A stretch of 55,508 nucleotides of DNA, taken from positions 1 through 55,508 of the forward strand of contig JAKAXA010000021.1 of NCBI GenBank assembly GCA_021816775.1. The letters run 5' to 3'. The notes under the pieces were generated by a model, which had not been told where the DNA came from, did not search any database, and worked only from the letters and a program-made list of their open reading frames with translations. A program made the translations under genes and the position numbers. Source of the stretch: Pseudomonadota bacterium (lineage in GTDB: Bacteria > Pseudomonadota > Gammaproteobacteria > Steroidobacterales > Steroidobacteraceae). Shown one piece after another: positions 1 through 7,560 of this stretch. Numbering within the stretch: the first letter of the stretch is position 1; each line of letters opens with the position of its first letter.

Positions 1-130
1 GCCGTCGCTCGCAAAACTCTCTTTGCATGTTCCTCAGCAGGAGGTCGCGCGCCGACCTTTAGGCGCTCGCCTCAGCGTGGACTGGTTTTGCCGAGCAGGG
101 TAGGACTGATTCTCGAAAGCGCCTCAGAAA

Positions 131-255
131 CACACACACAAGCAATTGATTTGCAAGGACAAGAACGGCCTGCAAAGCCGTCTACGCCGGTTCGATTCCG
201 ACCCTAGCCTCCAGAATCCTGTTCTGCGACGTCCCAACAAGGTCAACGACGTCGC
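131..255 (+). repeat. tRNA-Cys 3'-end fragment, copy A (att-like scar)
   Basis: The stretch from about 164 to 222 reads as the 3' part of a tRNA-Cys gene. It has a 5-bp anticodon stem around the loop CTGCAAA (anticodon GCA), a T-arm with loop TTCGATT, the acceptor 3' strand CCTAGCC, discriminator T (typical of tRNA-Cys) and an encoded CCA. The D-arm and 5' acceptor strand are missing, so it is not a working tRNA. The flanks on both sides are shared with copy C at 4614-4740: 44 bases match exactly across the anticodon and T-arms, and about 39 match exactly after the CCA. Genomic islands often integrate at the 3' ends of tRNA genes, which makes this a likely attachment-site remnant. Confidence 0.75.
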
Positions 256-447
256 GAACACTTGGGCTAGGGGTAGGAGCAAGGCGTCGGGGTATCCCGC
301 GGGAGGGGCGGTCAATCCGCTTTCGGTGAAACCCGGCCTGACTGCCATCAGACAGCGACTGGGTGAGCCTGGAACCCCAGGACGACGCAGCTGATCGCGG
401 CGGCCGGTGTCTTTAGGATTGGATGGACAATTAGCCTAAGCAATATT

Positions 448-467
448 AACCTAATCATAATTAGGTT
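448..467. promoter_or_regulatory. Perfect palindrome upstream of the ATPase gene
   Basis: AACCTAAT, four bases (CATA), then ATTAGGTT form a perfect 8+8 inverted repeat in an AT-rich patch that ends 13 bases before the ATPase start codon. Placed there it could be an operator or a promoter-overlapping hairpin. No -35/-10 pair with good spacing is obvious. Confidence 0.45.
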
Positions 468-480
468 CTGGACTCGATTG

Positions 481-1896
481 ATGTTCGTCGGACGCCGCAA
501 AGAGCTTGCCCTGCTGCGCGAGGAGCTTGCGAGTCCCCGCGCGTCGCTCGCGATCGTCTTCGGGCGTCGGCGCGTCGGGAAGTCCACTTTGATCCGGGAA
601 GCCGTCGAGAAGCGGCCCCACGTTTTGTACCAGGCGACCCGAGTTACATCGTCGCTCAATCTCGAGGCATTCAAGACTGAAATCGCCCGAATGCTGGGAG
701 CCGATGGGCTCCTGACCGGAATAGCCGACTGGCTGGGCGTGCTGCATTACCTGGCACGCACTGCCGAGCAGCATGCCGGTCTCGTGGTCGTGCTCGATGA
801 GTTCCCATATCTCGCGGACGCCGATCCTGCCCTGCCTTCCGTTGTCCAGAAGTTTTGGGATTCCGGAGCGGCGCGCGCCGGAAACCTGAAGCTGCTGCTG
901 TGCGGATCGATCATTTCCCAGATGCAGGATCTGCTCGCCGAGCGCAATCCGCTCTACGGTCGCAAGACCCTGGCGCTGGATCTTGCTCCGCTGCCTCTTC
1001 AAGATGCAGCGCAATTTGTTCCGCGCTACCCGGCCGAGGACAGGCTGGCGACTTTCGGAGTTTTTGGCGGAATGCCTTTCTATCTGCAATTCCTGGATCC
1101 CGGAACGCGCCTGCAGAGCAACATTATCCGGCTGCTGCTGACCGCTACGGGAAGCCTCGTCGATGAGCCAGCGGTTCTGCTTCAATCGGAGTTGCGGGAG
1201 ATCTCCCGGTACGCCAGCGTACTGGCGGCGATTGCCGCCGGGTGCACCAAGCACGGCGAAATCATCGGGAGGGTGAGGGAAATCAGCGATTCCAAGGCAT
1301 TGGGGCCCTACCTCGAGAAGCTCGACCGCATGCGGTTGATTCGCATTGAAAGATCGATGGACGCCAACCCGAGAGAGCGCGACCGCCGCTATTTCATTGC
1401 CGATCCGCTGATCGCGTTCTGGTACCGATTCGTGCAGCCGAACATGTCCAGCATCATCGAGGGTTTCGGCGGGGATGTCTGGCGTCATCGAATCGCGCCT
1501 CACCTCGATGAGTATATGGGAAAGATGTTCGAGGACATTTGCCGGGAGCATGCTCGGCAACATTCGCAGGACAGATTCCCCGTGCCGGCGCAGGAAATCG
1601 GCCGCATCTGGCAGCCCGATTACGACATTGACATCGCAGGCACGCTTCTCGACGGATCGATCCTCTATGGTGAATGCAAGTGGTGGAACACGCCCGTCGG
1701 CGAGAACGTCCTCGATGAGCTCATCCAACGCGCCTCCCAGACCAAATACGGTCGCGGAGTGGGCGAACGGCAATTCGTCCTGTACGCCAGAAAGGGTTTC
1801 ACGACAGCACTGCGAAAGCGCGCTGCCGCCCAACCGGGGATCGCATTGCACACACCGCAGACGATGCTGCGGTCAGCACGGCTACGCGCATCGTAG
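481..1896 (+). CDS. Archaeal-type AAA ATPase with DUF234-like C-terminal domain
   Basis: A 471-residue protein. The N-terminal P-loop has the Walker A motif GRRRVGKST at about residues 28-36 and a Walker B-like hydrophobic strand ending LDEF at about 105. The middle region resembles the winged-helix part of archaeal ATPases. The C-terminal region has an acidic residue followed by ECK (near DIDIAG...GECKW, about 380-400), which looks like the PD-(D/E)XK-type fold of DUF234 proteins. A TTG codon lies directly before the chosen ATG. These ATPases are patchily distributed and often found in mobile regions; their function is not well known. The gene lies between two tRNA-Cys fragments, so it is probably island cargo. 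Confidence 0.8.
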   Translation: MFVGRRKELALLREELASPRASLAIVFGRRRVGKSTLIREAVEKRPHVLYQATRVTSSLNLEAFKTEIARMLGADGLLTGIADWLGVLHYLARTAEQHAGLVVVLDEFPYLADADPALPSVVQKFWDSGAARAGNLKLLLCGSIISQMQDLLAERNPLYGRKTLALDLAPLPLQDAAQFVPRYPAEDRLATFGVFGGMPFYLQFLDPGTRLQSNIIRLLLTATGSLVDEPAVLLQSELREISRYASVLAAIAAGCTKHGEIIGRVREISDSKALGPYLEKLDRMRLIRIERSMDANPRERDRRYFIADPLIAFWYRFVQPNMSSIIEGFGGDVWRHRIAPHLDEYMGKMFEDICREHARQHSQDRFPVPAQEIGRIWQPDYDIDIAGTLLDGSILYGECKWWNTPVGENVLDELIQRASQTKYGRGVGERQFVLYARKGFTTALRKRAAAQPGIALHTPQTMLRSARLRAS

Positions 1897-1902
1897 GCAA
1901 CG

Positions 1903-1929
1903 GAATTGGCACGGCGAGCGGAAGTACCC
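1903..1929 (+). repeat. 27-bp dispersed repeat, copy 1
   Basis: This 27-bp stretch begins GAATTGGCAC and ends GCGGAAGTACCC. It is repeated at 5592-5618 with 25 of 27 bases identical. The first copy begins 6 bases after the ATPase stop codon. It may be the end of a lost mobile element; the family is not recognised. Confidence 0.5.
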
Positions 1930-2097
1930 ATGATAGGCCTCTCATACAGGCTGGTCGTGGTAGGCGCTCGCTCGTGTTGACGCACGGGCGGGCGCCGCCT
2001 TGGACAGCCAGAGGCGCGAAGGGCAGGGGTAGCACGGCGGGGTAGCCGGGGAGGCGTCTGGTCAGTCAGCCTTTATCTTCAATAGCTTAGGCTGACG

Positions 2098-2120
2098 TTG
2101 GATTCCGACCCTAACCTCCA
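2098..2120 (+). repeat. tRNA-Cys 3'-end fragment, copy B (short)
   Basis: The 23 bases ending CCTAACCTCCA match the T-loop to CCA segment of copy A with 21 of 23 identities, including discriminator T and CCA. The antisense strand of this fragment supplies the last codons and the stop of hipA, consistent with recombination having joined the hipA gene to the tRNA end. Confidence 0.6.
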
Positions 2121-3376
2121 CGAGTTCTTCCAGGAACCGGACTTGCTGCGTCTACTTGAGTCAAAGCTGCGACTCGGCGCGTCACGTCGGCGCAGATCGC
2201 ATCCAGCGCCGCCCCTGGCCGGACACCGAGGTCGATCGCGGTCTTGCGGAACGCGGATACAGCCTCCACCGCTTGGTCTATGGTTTCCCCGGCGTGTGTG
2301 ACCTGCCATTCCTGAGCGAGATCCAGCAGAATCCGCCGTGTAGGTGGAGAGAAGCCGTGCTGGAATGCGAGGGTATGGTCACCGCGTCCACTGGTATCAG
2401 GCACGAGATCGAATGCCGGCGCAAGACGATAGCCGGCAGGTGTTCTCAGCATCCAGAAGTTCTTCAGATGGTCGTCGACGTTTCCGATGGCGGCATTGAA
2501 TACCATGTGGCGAAAGAGCGCGGAAATATCCTCTGCCGGGGACATGGAGTGTTTGCTCAATAAAAGGGCGATGTCCGTATAGCTGGTCACGTAGAGACCC
2601 GGACGCTCACGACACAACGTGCGCATGCTCACCATATGCAACCGTCCGCCGTGCGGTGTGACGTCGAAGCGCCGGACGAGCAGAACGCGCCTTCGACCCA
2701 CTCTTTGCAGTTGCGAGTCCGGTACGGTCAGCCCAGCAAGCCTTGCGAGCCTGAGACAGGTCGCCTCAAGGCCGACGACGTCGTGGTGACCGTCGCGAGT
2801 GCGGCTCGGGAACTTGGCGATCCACTCGCCATGTGCATCATGGACAAGCGCCTTGGGCCGTGCTCCCCCGGCGCGGCTGCTGCCCTCGAGCAGTTCGCGG
2901 AACATGGGATCTGCAGGAAGAACTCCGGCTTCGAACTGGGCGGCCGCAGTGAGCAGCGTTGTGAGCGATCGTGTTTGGAGGGTGCTCGAGAGTACGGGCA
3001 CCTGAGGCGTTCCCGTGAACAAAAGAGCGCCAGTTCCCTCGCCACGCCGTGCCGGCAGCATCTCAGGCGGGGACGTGGAGCGGCCCTCAATGGTGAGGGC
3101 CCTGGCAAGAAGACGTCGTCCCCAATCGTCCGGTAGTGCATCGTCGATCACTGCGAGCGGCGGGTAGAGCTGTTCGGCCCGAAAACGTCGTCCCTCGGGC
3201 CGCAGAGGCAGGGAAACCGGATCGAGAGGGAAAGCCGCAGGATCACGAACCCATTGCGCCGAGTACTCGAACTCCGACTCGAATCGACCGCCGCTTACAG
3301 GATCGGTCGTTGCGAGTTCTCCGGCGCGCGAGAGGCTGCCGTCCATGGTCCGCACCCAGACGTACAGACGCTTCAT
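2111..3376 (-). CDS. hipA: HipA-type serine/threonine kinase toxin
   Basis: A 421-residue protein of normal HipA length. HipA toxins phosphorylate cellular targets such as GltX and induce growth arrest or persistence unless bound by HipB. The N-terminal beta-rich domain is followed by a glycine/lysine segment (SSRAGGARPKAL, about 166-177), the catalytic loop NVDDHLKNF (about 306) and the metal-binding AFDLVP motif (about 325). The start overlaps the hipB stop by four bases (ATGA), so translation is probably coupled. The stop codon lies within tRNA-Cys fragment B, so the extreme C-terminus may be a recombination product. The kinase residues look intact. Confidence 0.88.
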   Translation of the reverse strand: MKRLYVWVRTMDGSLSRAGELATTDPVSGGRFESEFEYSAQWVRDPAAFPLDPVSLPLRPEGRRFRAEQLYPPLAVIDDALPDDWGRRLLARALTIEGRSTSPPEMLPARRGEGTGALLFTGTPQVPVLSSTLQTRSLTTLLTAAAQFEAGVLPADPMFRELLEGSSRAGGARPKALVHDAHGEWIAKFPSRTRDGHHDVVGLEATCLRLARLAGLTVPDSQLQRVGRRRVLLVRRFDVTPHGGRLHMVSMRTLCRERPGLYVTSYTDIALLLSKHSMSPAEDISALFRHMVFNAAIGNVDDHLKNFWMLRTPAGYRLAPAFDLVPDTSGRGDHTLAFQHGFSPPTRRILLDLAQEWQVTHAGETIDQAVEAVSAFRKTAIDLGVRPGAALDAICADVTRRVAALTQVDAASPVPGRTRGG

Positions 3377-3681
3377 CCGCGACGCCTCGACGCCCGTTGG
3401 CGTGGCGTGGACGTGCGCTCGCGGCGTGCCAACTCGATCAAGCTCTCGCGAGACTCGAGGAGCTTCTCCACGGCCTGCAGATCGTCAAGCACCCACAGCG
3501 CATCGAGCCAGATACCCACCTGAACAGTGGGCTGTCCGCGCTCCATCGCTCGCACCGTCTGTTCGGATACGCCGAGACGCTGGGCGAAAATCGCCATGGT
3601 GTCGTTGCGCGCGAGACGTGAGCGGCGCAACCGTTCGCCGAGCGACCGAAGGGCGGCTCTGGATTCTGGTATCTCTTTCAT
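3373..3681 (-). CDS. hipB: HipB-like XRE-family antitoxin
   Basis: A 102-residue DNA-binding protein with a helix-turn-helix around residues 26-55 (MAIFAQRLGVSEQTVRAMER). It precedes hipA on the same strand and overlaps it by four bases, the usual order of a hipBA operon. By analogy it binds HipA and represses the operon. An in-frame upstream extension exists, but the ATG before KEIPES is preferred because the XRE domain then has normal spacing. The region upstream (3682-3735) is AT-rich and probably holds the promoter. Confidence 0.82.
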   Translation of the reverse strand: MKEIPESRAALRSLGERLRRSRLARNDTMAIFAQRLGVSEQTVRAMERGQPTVQVGIWLDALWVLDDLQAVEKLLESRESLIELARRERTSTPRQRASRRRG

Positions 3682-3883
3682 ATCATACGTTAAGCTGATA
3701 AGTCTGGAATAAGTAACAATATAGCATAGGTTATGTGCACGTCTCTGCACCGTCGCGCACAGGTGCGGTCGCTCGCGGAGGACAGTTCTCCGCCGACCTG
3801 AGGCTACAATGGCCGCGGCGGCTAAGCCGCGATGCCCGCGTCACGACGCATCCTCAGGCACCACATTGAAAGAGATGGGCTCA

Positions 3884-4525
3884 ATGTCCAGGGTCAAGGT
3901 GGCCAGTTTCGGGATGTCCATCGATGGCTTCAGTGCCGGTCCACGGCAGAGCCTCGAGGACCCCTTGGGCGTCGGCGGCACGTCGTTGATGGCGTGGTTC
4001 TTTCCGACCCGGACGTTCCAGCGGATGCATGGCGGTGGCGGAGGCGAGACAGGCATCGACGACGACTTCGCGGCGCGAGGCTTTGCCAAAGTTGGTGCGT
4101 GGATCCTGGGGCGCAACATGTTCGGCCCTGTCCGCGGGCGTTGGCCTGATGATTCGTGGAAAGGTTGGTGGGGCGACGAACCGCCGTATCACGTGCCCGT
4201 GTTCGTACTCACGCACCACGCACGCGAATCCCTCGTGATGCAGGGCGGCACGACATTTCACTTCGTCACCGATGGCATCCATGCCGCCTTGGACGCGGCG
4301 AAGAAGGCTGCTGCCAATCGCGATGTGCGCATCGGCGGCGGTGTGGACACTGTCCGCCAGTACTTGCTGGGGGGGCTGGTGGACGAGGTGCACCTGGCGC
4401 TGTCGCCCACTTTGCTCGGTCAGGGCGAGGCCTTGCTCGCAGGCATAGACCTGACGGCGCTCGGCTTCAAGTGCACCGAGCACGTCACCTCGCGTCACGC
4501 GATGCACGTTTTGCTGTCGAAATAG
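3884..4525 (+). CDS. Dihydrofolate reductase-like (RibD C-terminal domain) protein
   Basis: A 213-residue single-domain protein of the RibD_C/DHFR-like family. It begins SRVKVASFGMSIDGFSAGP, and DGF is the usual start of these reductases. Glycine-rich VRIGGGVDTVRQYL (about 148) is the nucleotide-binding loop, and LVDEVHLALSPTLLGQGE (about 165-182) is the characteristic second half. The reaction is presumably NADPH-dependent reduction of a pterin or similar substrate, but such stand-alone copies are rarely characterised. Another ATG lies nine bases upstream. It is the last intact gene before tRNA fragment C and may be island cargo. Confidence 0.82.
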   Translation: MSRVKVASFGMSIDGFSAGPRQSLEDPLGVGGTSLMAWFFPTRTFQRMHGGGGGETGIDDDFAARGFAKVGAWILGRNMFGPVRGRWPDDSWKGWWGDEPPYHVPVFVLTHHARESLVMQGGTTFHFVTDGIHAALDAAKKAAANRDVRIGGGVDTVRQYLLGGLVDEVHLALSPTLLGQGEALLAGIDLTALGFKCTEHVTSRHAMHVLLSK

Positions 4526-4613
4526 AACGTTGCGGGCGATCGATCCATTCGGCCGTGCAGGCTTCGAGACCTGCCGCTGACCACCTCAGCCCTTAGGGTG
4601 TCGAAGCGTGTCA

Positions 4614-4740
4614 AAACACACGCAAGTAATTGATTCAGCAAAACAAGAACGGCCTGCAAAGCCGTCTACGCCGGTTCGATTCCGACGCTGGCCTCCAGAC
4701 TCCTGTTCTGCGACGTCCCAACAAGGTCAACGACGTCGCA
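4614..4740 (+). repeat. tRNA-Cys 3'-end fragment, copy C (att-like scar)
   Basis: This is nearly the same unit as copy A. It has the anticodon arm with CTGCAAA, the T-arm, acceptor GCTGGCC, discriminator T and CCA, then the same 3' flank (TCCTGTTCTGCGACGTCCC and on through CGACGTCGC). Upstream, the bases around AATTGATT are also shared. With copies A and B it frames the ATPase and hipBA/RibD modules like attachment sites of successive insertions. Confidence 0.75.
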
Positions 4741-5132
4741 AAAACCCCGAAAAAACCCGTAAATACCAGCCTTGCGTGTGTCGAGCTGTCCGTTGACAGG
4801 ATGGCGCAGATTGGGGTACGTGACACGGGTATCTCGGCAATCAACAAACAGATACCCCTATGCCGGCGCTTTCGGAGGCGAAAATCCGTGCATCCAGGCC
4901 GAAGGAGCGGGCCTATATGCCTTTTGATCTTCGCACTGTGGAGTACAACGGCGTCATGCGGCCACCAACGCATCTTGAATCGCTGTTGGGCCGGGCAAGC
5001 GCGACTGATGTATTCGTCCTTTCTGAAGATGCAGCAGGACAGCACAAATACTGGGTACTCGGGGTTGATTTGTGCCAGCCCATGATCGCCGCTTTCGTCT
5101 GCAAAGGCGATGAAATTACTCGTTTGTCCCAT
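4635..5132 (-). pseudogene. Truncated DUF3800-family gene
   Basis: Residues 1 to about 110 of this frame show DUF3800 features: an early FADESGDHG motif, YPVFVL, a tryptophan-rich WWPHDAVVLHS segment and an LLIAEIP region. DUF3800 proteins are RNase H-fold proteins of uncertain role that occur in mobile and defence regions, typically 220-270 residues long. Here the frame runs into the antisense strand of tRNA fragment C, and its last 30 or so residues are only tRNA-derived sequence, so the gene is cut short by recombination. The start used is the ATG before GQTSNFIAF; no strong ribosome-binding site is seen. Confidence 0.6.
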
Positions 5133-5323
5133 TCGCTTTCGCGGGCAGAGGGTGGATCGAGTTTGAGTGAAATGCGCGCGGAATGCCACAGCAAGAAAGT
5201 TGACAACGTCCGAGCGATACGTCCGCGTTAGACGTCATCGTAGACGTCGATATACAACGTGTGACAAACCGTGGCCCACGCCGCCGACGTCTCACATGAG
5301 TGTTCAACCTAGTACGCTGCTGT

Positions 5324-5500
5324 TCAGCGCTGTCCCTGCTTGTGGAGCGCGATGGACGCCATGTCGATCTCGGTGTAGACGTCATCCGAGGCGGCAAGCC
5401 CTTTGCGCAAGAAGGGTTCTTCCTCGTAAGCGACCTCCAGGTGGTGAAGGGATCGCTGGCTGACGCGGAGGAGGGCGATGGCGTCTGCAAGGTGACACAT
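5324..5500 (-). CDS. Possible small protein, unrecognised
   Basis: A 58-residue frame beginning MCHLADAIALL with an amphipathic, acidic composition (VAYEEEPFLRKG) that looks more protein-like than the arginine-rich shadows around it. It could be the end of a longer decayed gene, since the open frame continues upstream to 5653. No family is recognised and no clear ribosome-binding site is seen. Confidence 0.25.
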   Translation of the reverse strand: MCHLADAIALLRVSQRSLHHLEVAYEEEPFLRKGLAASDDVYTEIDMASIALHKQGQR

Positions 5501-5591
5501 GATCTTGTGGAGGTCCGGGGCCTTGGATCCGGCGGGACGTCGCCGGACAGCACAGGACACTTTGGTCGGTCGGGGACGGAATCTCCGAGTA

Positions 5592-5618
5592 GAATTGGCA
5601 CCGGGAGCGGAAGTACCC
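5592..5618 (+). repeat. 27-bp dispersed repeat, copy 2
   Basis: Matches 1903-1929 at 25 of 27 positions. The rest of 5240-5744 holds no gene that can be supported beyond the weak small frame at 5324-5500. The two copies bracket the hipBA/RibD/DUF3800 stretch. Confidence 0.5.
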
Positions 5619-5744
5619 GAAGCGCACTGGAAGCGTAACGAGTCTGCCGTCATGTACAGTTGAGCGCCGGCACGGAGTCATCTATATTCGGCGATGTTCG
5701 GCTGTTTATCCCGGGGTTGGCGAGCGTGAGAAGCGGAGGCTCGG

Positions 5745-6185
5745 ATGAAGTGCCCGAAATGCGGCGTCGATCTGCTCCCGACCGAGCGGCACAAGCTCAA
5801 GGTCAACTACTGTCAATCGTGCAAAGGAATGTGGTTCGAGCAGGTCGAGCTCGGAGAGCTCGAGGATGAGGTATTCGACTTCGGCGATCGCTGGAAGGGA
5901 AGCCTGTTCCTGAACTCGAGCCCTACGACCGATCAGTGCCCTGAATGCGCCGAGCGATTGCAGCGGTTCCAGTACAGATTCTATGACCTCGAGATGGAGG
6001 TCTGCCCGAACCAGCACGGCTACTGGCTCGAGGCCGACGAGGACACGAGGGTCCTCGAGCTCATGAAGCGAGAGGAAGGGGACTTGCAGCGGAAATTGCT
6101 TGCCGAGGATAAGTGGGCGGCGACGCTGCACCGTATGCGCTCGGGCTCGTTTTTCAGCAGGTTGCGCGATCGATTTCAGCGATAG
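5745..6185 (+). CDS. TFIIB-type zinc-ribbon protein
   Basis: A 146-residue protein that begins with a four-cysteine zinc ribbon (CPKCGVDL...CQSCKGMWF, residues 3-30) typical of the zf-TFIIB family. A second CPEC...C group lies near residues 65-90. The rest is charged and helical, ending in a basic tail. A GGAGG ribosome-binding site sits seven bases before the ATG. Proteins of this family are common small zinc-binding proteins of unknown function. It is monocistronic, with no clear link to its neighbours. Confidence 0.8.
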   Translation: MKCPKCGVDLLPTERHKLKVNYCQSCKGMWFEQVELGELEDEVFDFGDRWKGSLFLNSSPTTDQCPECAERLQRFQYRFYDLEMEVCPNQHGYWLEADEDTRVLELMKREEGDLQRKLLAEDKWAATLHRMRSGSFFSRLRDRFQR

Positions 6186-6345
6186 CCGTTGCGGCGCTTC
6201 GCTTCGCGGTAACGCGTATCCGCGGCCTGCGTTGAGCCTTTCGGGCCGGCTGATCGTGGGGAAATGCCACTCACGAGGATGCCGGAGAGCGAAAAGGACG
6301 ACTCGCAACACCGGGCATGTGGTGGCGGCGGAGCCGACGCGGTGC

Positions 6346-7197
6346 TCATCCGGCCCGAACGGCGCTCGCAGCTGACCGGAGCCGCTCAGCAGGCTCTGGG
6401 TTGTCACGCTCCGTGCCGCTATCCACTGCCTTGTCGGTAGCTGCCGCGACGATCCGCGCTTGCGTACTGAACCCGTAGGCGGCCTCGAAGCGGTGAACAT
6501 GATAGACGGGGCGGGTCTGCATGTGAGGCGGATAATTGCCCTTGCGCAGAGAGGTCGCGGTGCAGGGCGCTACCAGAACCGGAATCTGCCCGATGCGGCC
6601 TGCGGTCGAGCGGTGCACATGACCGCAGAAGACGGCAATCACCCGCGCGGACTGCTGCACGACTTGCTGCAGCCTCGTCATGTCCTCGGCTAGTGCGAAA
6701 TTCAGTGGATCCGGTCCAACCGTGACCACGTACGGCGGATGATGCATGAACACCGCAATCGGCTTGGTCTTCTCCGCGTCGATCAGCCCCGTCAAGTGCC
6801 GGGCGTGCTCTGGAGCGAACTCGCCCTTGTTGCTGCGCGGGGTCACGGTATCTACCGCGATCAGCCTGACGGGAAAATCCTCAACGGCATAATCGAGGAA
6901 CTCCGATCCCGAGGCCAGGCATGCCCAGCCGGAGAAAGCCTGGCGCAGATTTTCTCTGTCATCCCGGTTTCCGGGGGCGACATAAACGGGTGCCCGGGCC
7001 AATCTAAGAAGCGACACCACATGCTCATAATCCACAGGGCGCCCGCCATGGGCGATGTCGCCGGTGTAAACGATCACATCCGCTGCAGGATCGAGAGCAT
7101 TGATATCGGCTATCGTGCGGGCAAGGTCCGATGCTCTGCGATCGGCGTCGGGTGCGCTGTGGTCAATATGGGTGTCAGAAATCTGCGCGATGATCAT
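6346..7197 (-). CDS. CpdA-like metallophosphoesterase
   Basis: A 283-residue calcineurin-like phosphoesterase. The metal-binding motifs are in order: ISDTHID (about 5-10), TGDIAHGG (about 47), GNRDD (about 78), MHHPPY (about 150) and CGHVHRS (about 195). This matches class III cyclic nucleotide phosphodiesterases of the CpdA/Icc type, so it may hydrolyse cyclic nucleotides or related phosphodiesters in the cytoplasm; the substrate is not shown. The start at MIIAQIS is chosen because the fold begins there; upstream codons are not conserved-looking. Confidence 0.82.
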   Translation of the reverse strand: MIIAQISDTHIDHSAPDADRRASDLARTIADINALDPAADVIVYTGDIAHGGRPVDYEHVVSLLRLARAPVYVAPGNRDDRENLRQAFSGWACLASGSEFLDYAVEDFPVRLIAVDTVTPRSNKGEFAPEHARHLTGLIDAEKTKPIAVFMHHPPYVVTVGPDPLNFALAEDMTRLQQVVQQSARVIAVFCGHVHRSTAGRIGQIPVLVAPCTATSLRKGNYPPHMQTRPVYHVHRFEAAYGFSTQARIVAAATDKAVDSGTERDNPEPAERLRSAASAVRAG

Positions 7198-7560
7198 TTC
7201 GGGGCTCAATCCTGATCCAGCGTCACGCCAGATCCAGTGCAGCAAGGTCGACGGTCGGTCCGCGCTTCGCCGTGGGTGCTCTGCGGCGCCTTACGGATCT
7301 TGCAGCGCATCGCACTGCCGGCGGGTTGATCGCGTCACGCGCCTCCCAGCGCGTCCTTTCGGCAGCGGGGCGCCTCAGTGCTCGGCGCTAGTATCACTAG
7401 GTTGGCGAGCCCGCGCAACAGTTCGCCGGATGAGCGTCTATCGCGGGGTCCACCGCATTCTGGTGCCGCCCAGCGCTACGGGGGGCGTGTCGCCGCGCAC
7501 GTGGTGGCGCGAGCCGGCGGTGCTGCCATCATCCCTGCATCACTTCGAGGCGGATGCGCT
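7198..7560. other. Gap between phosphoesterase start and sat end
   Basis: No gene can be supported here. A short plus-strand frame ending at 7585 overlaps sat antisense and lacks a ribosome-binding site. The stretch should contain the phosphoesterase promoter and the end of the apr-sat transcript, but no clear terminator was identified. Confidence 0.4.

Noticed and set aside
164-222. Functional tRNA-Cys gene
   Set aside because: Only the anticodon arm to CCA is present; the D-arm and 5' acceptor strand are missing, and the T-stem has a mismatch.
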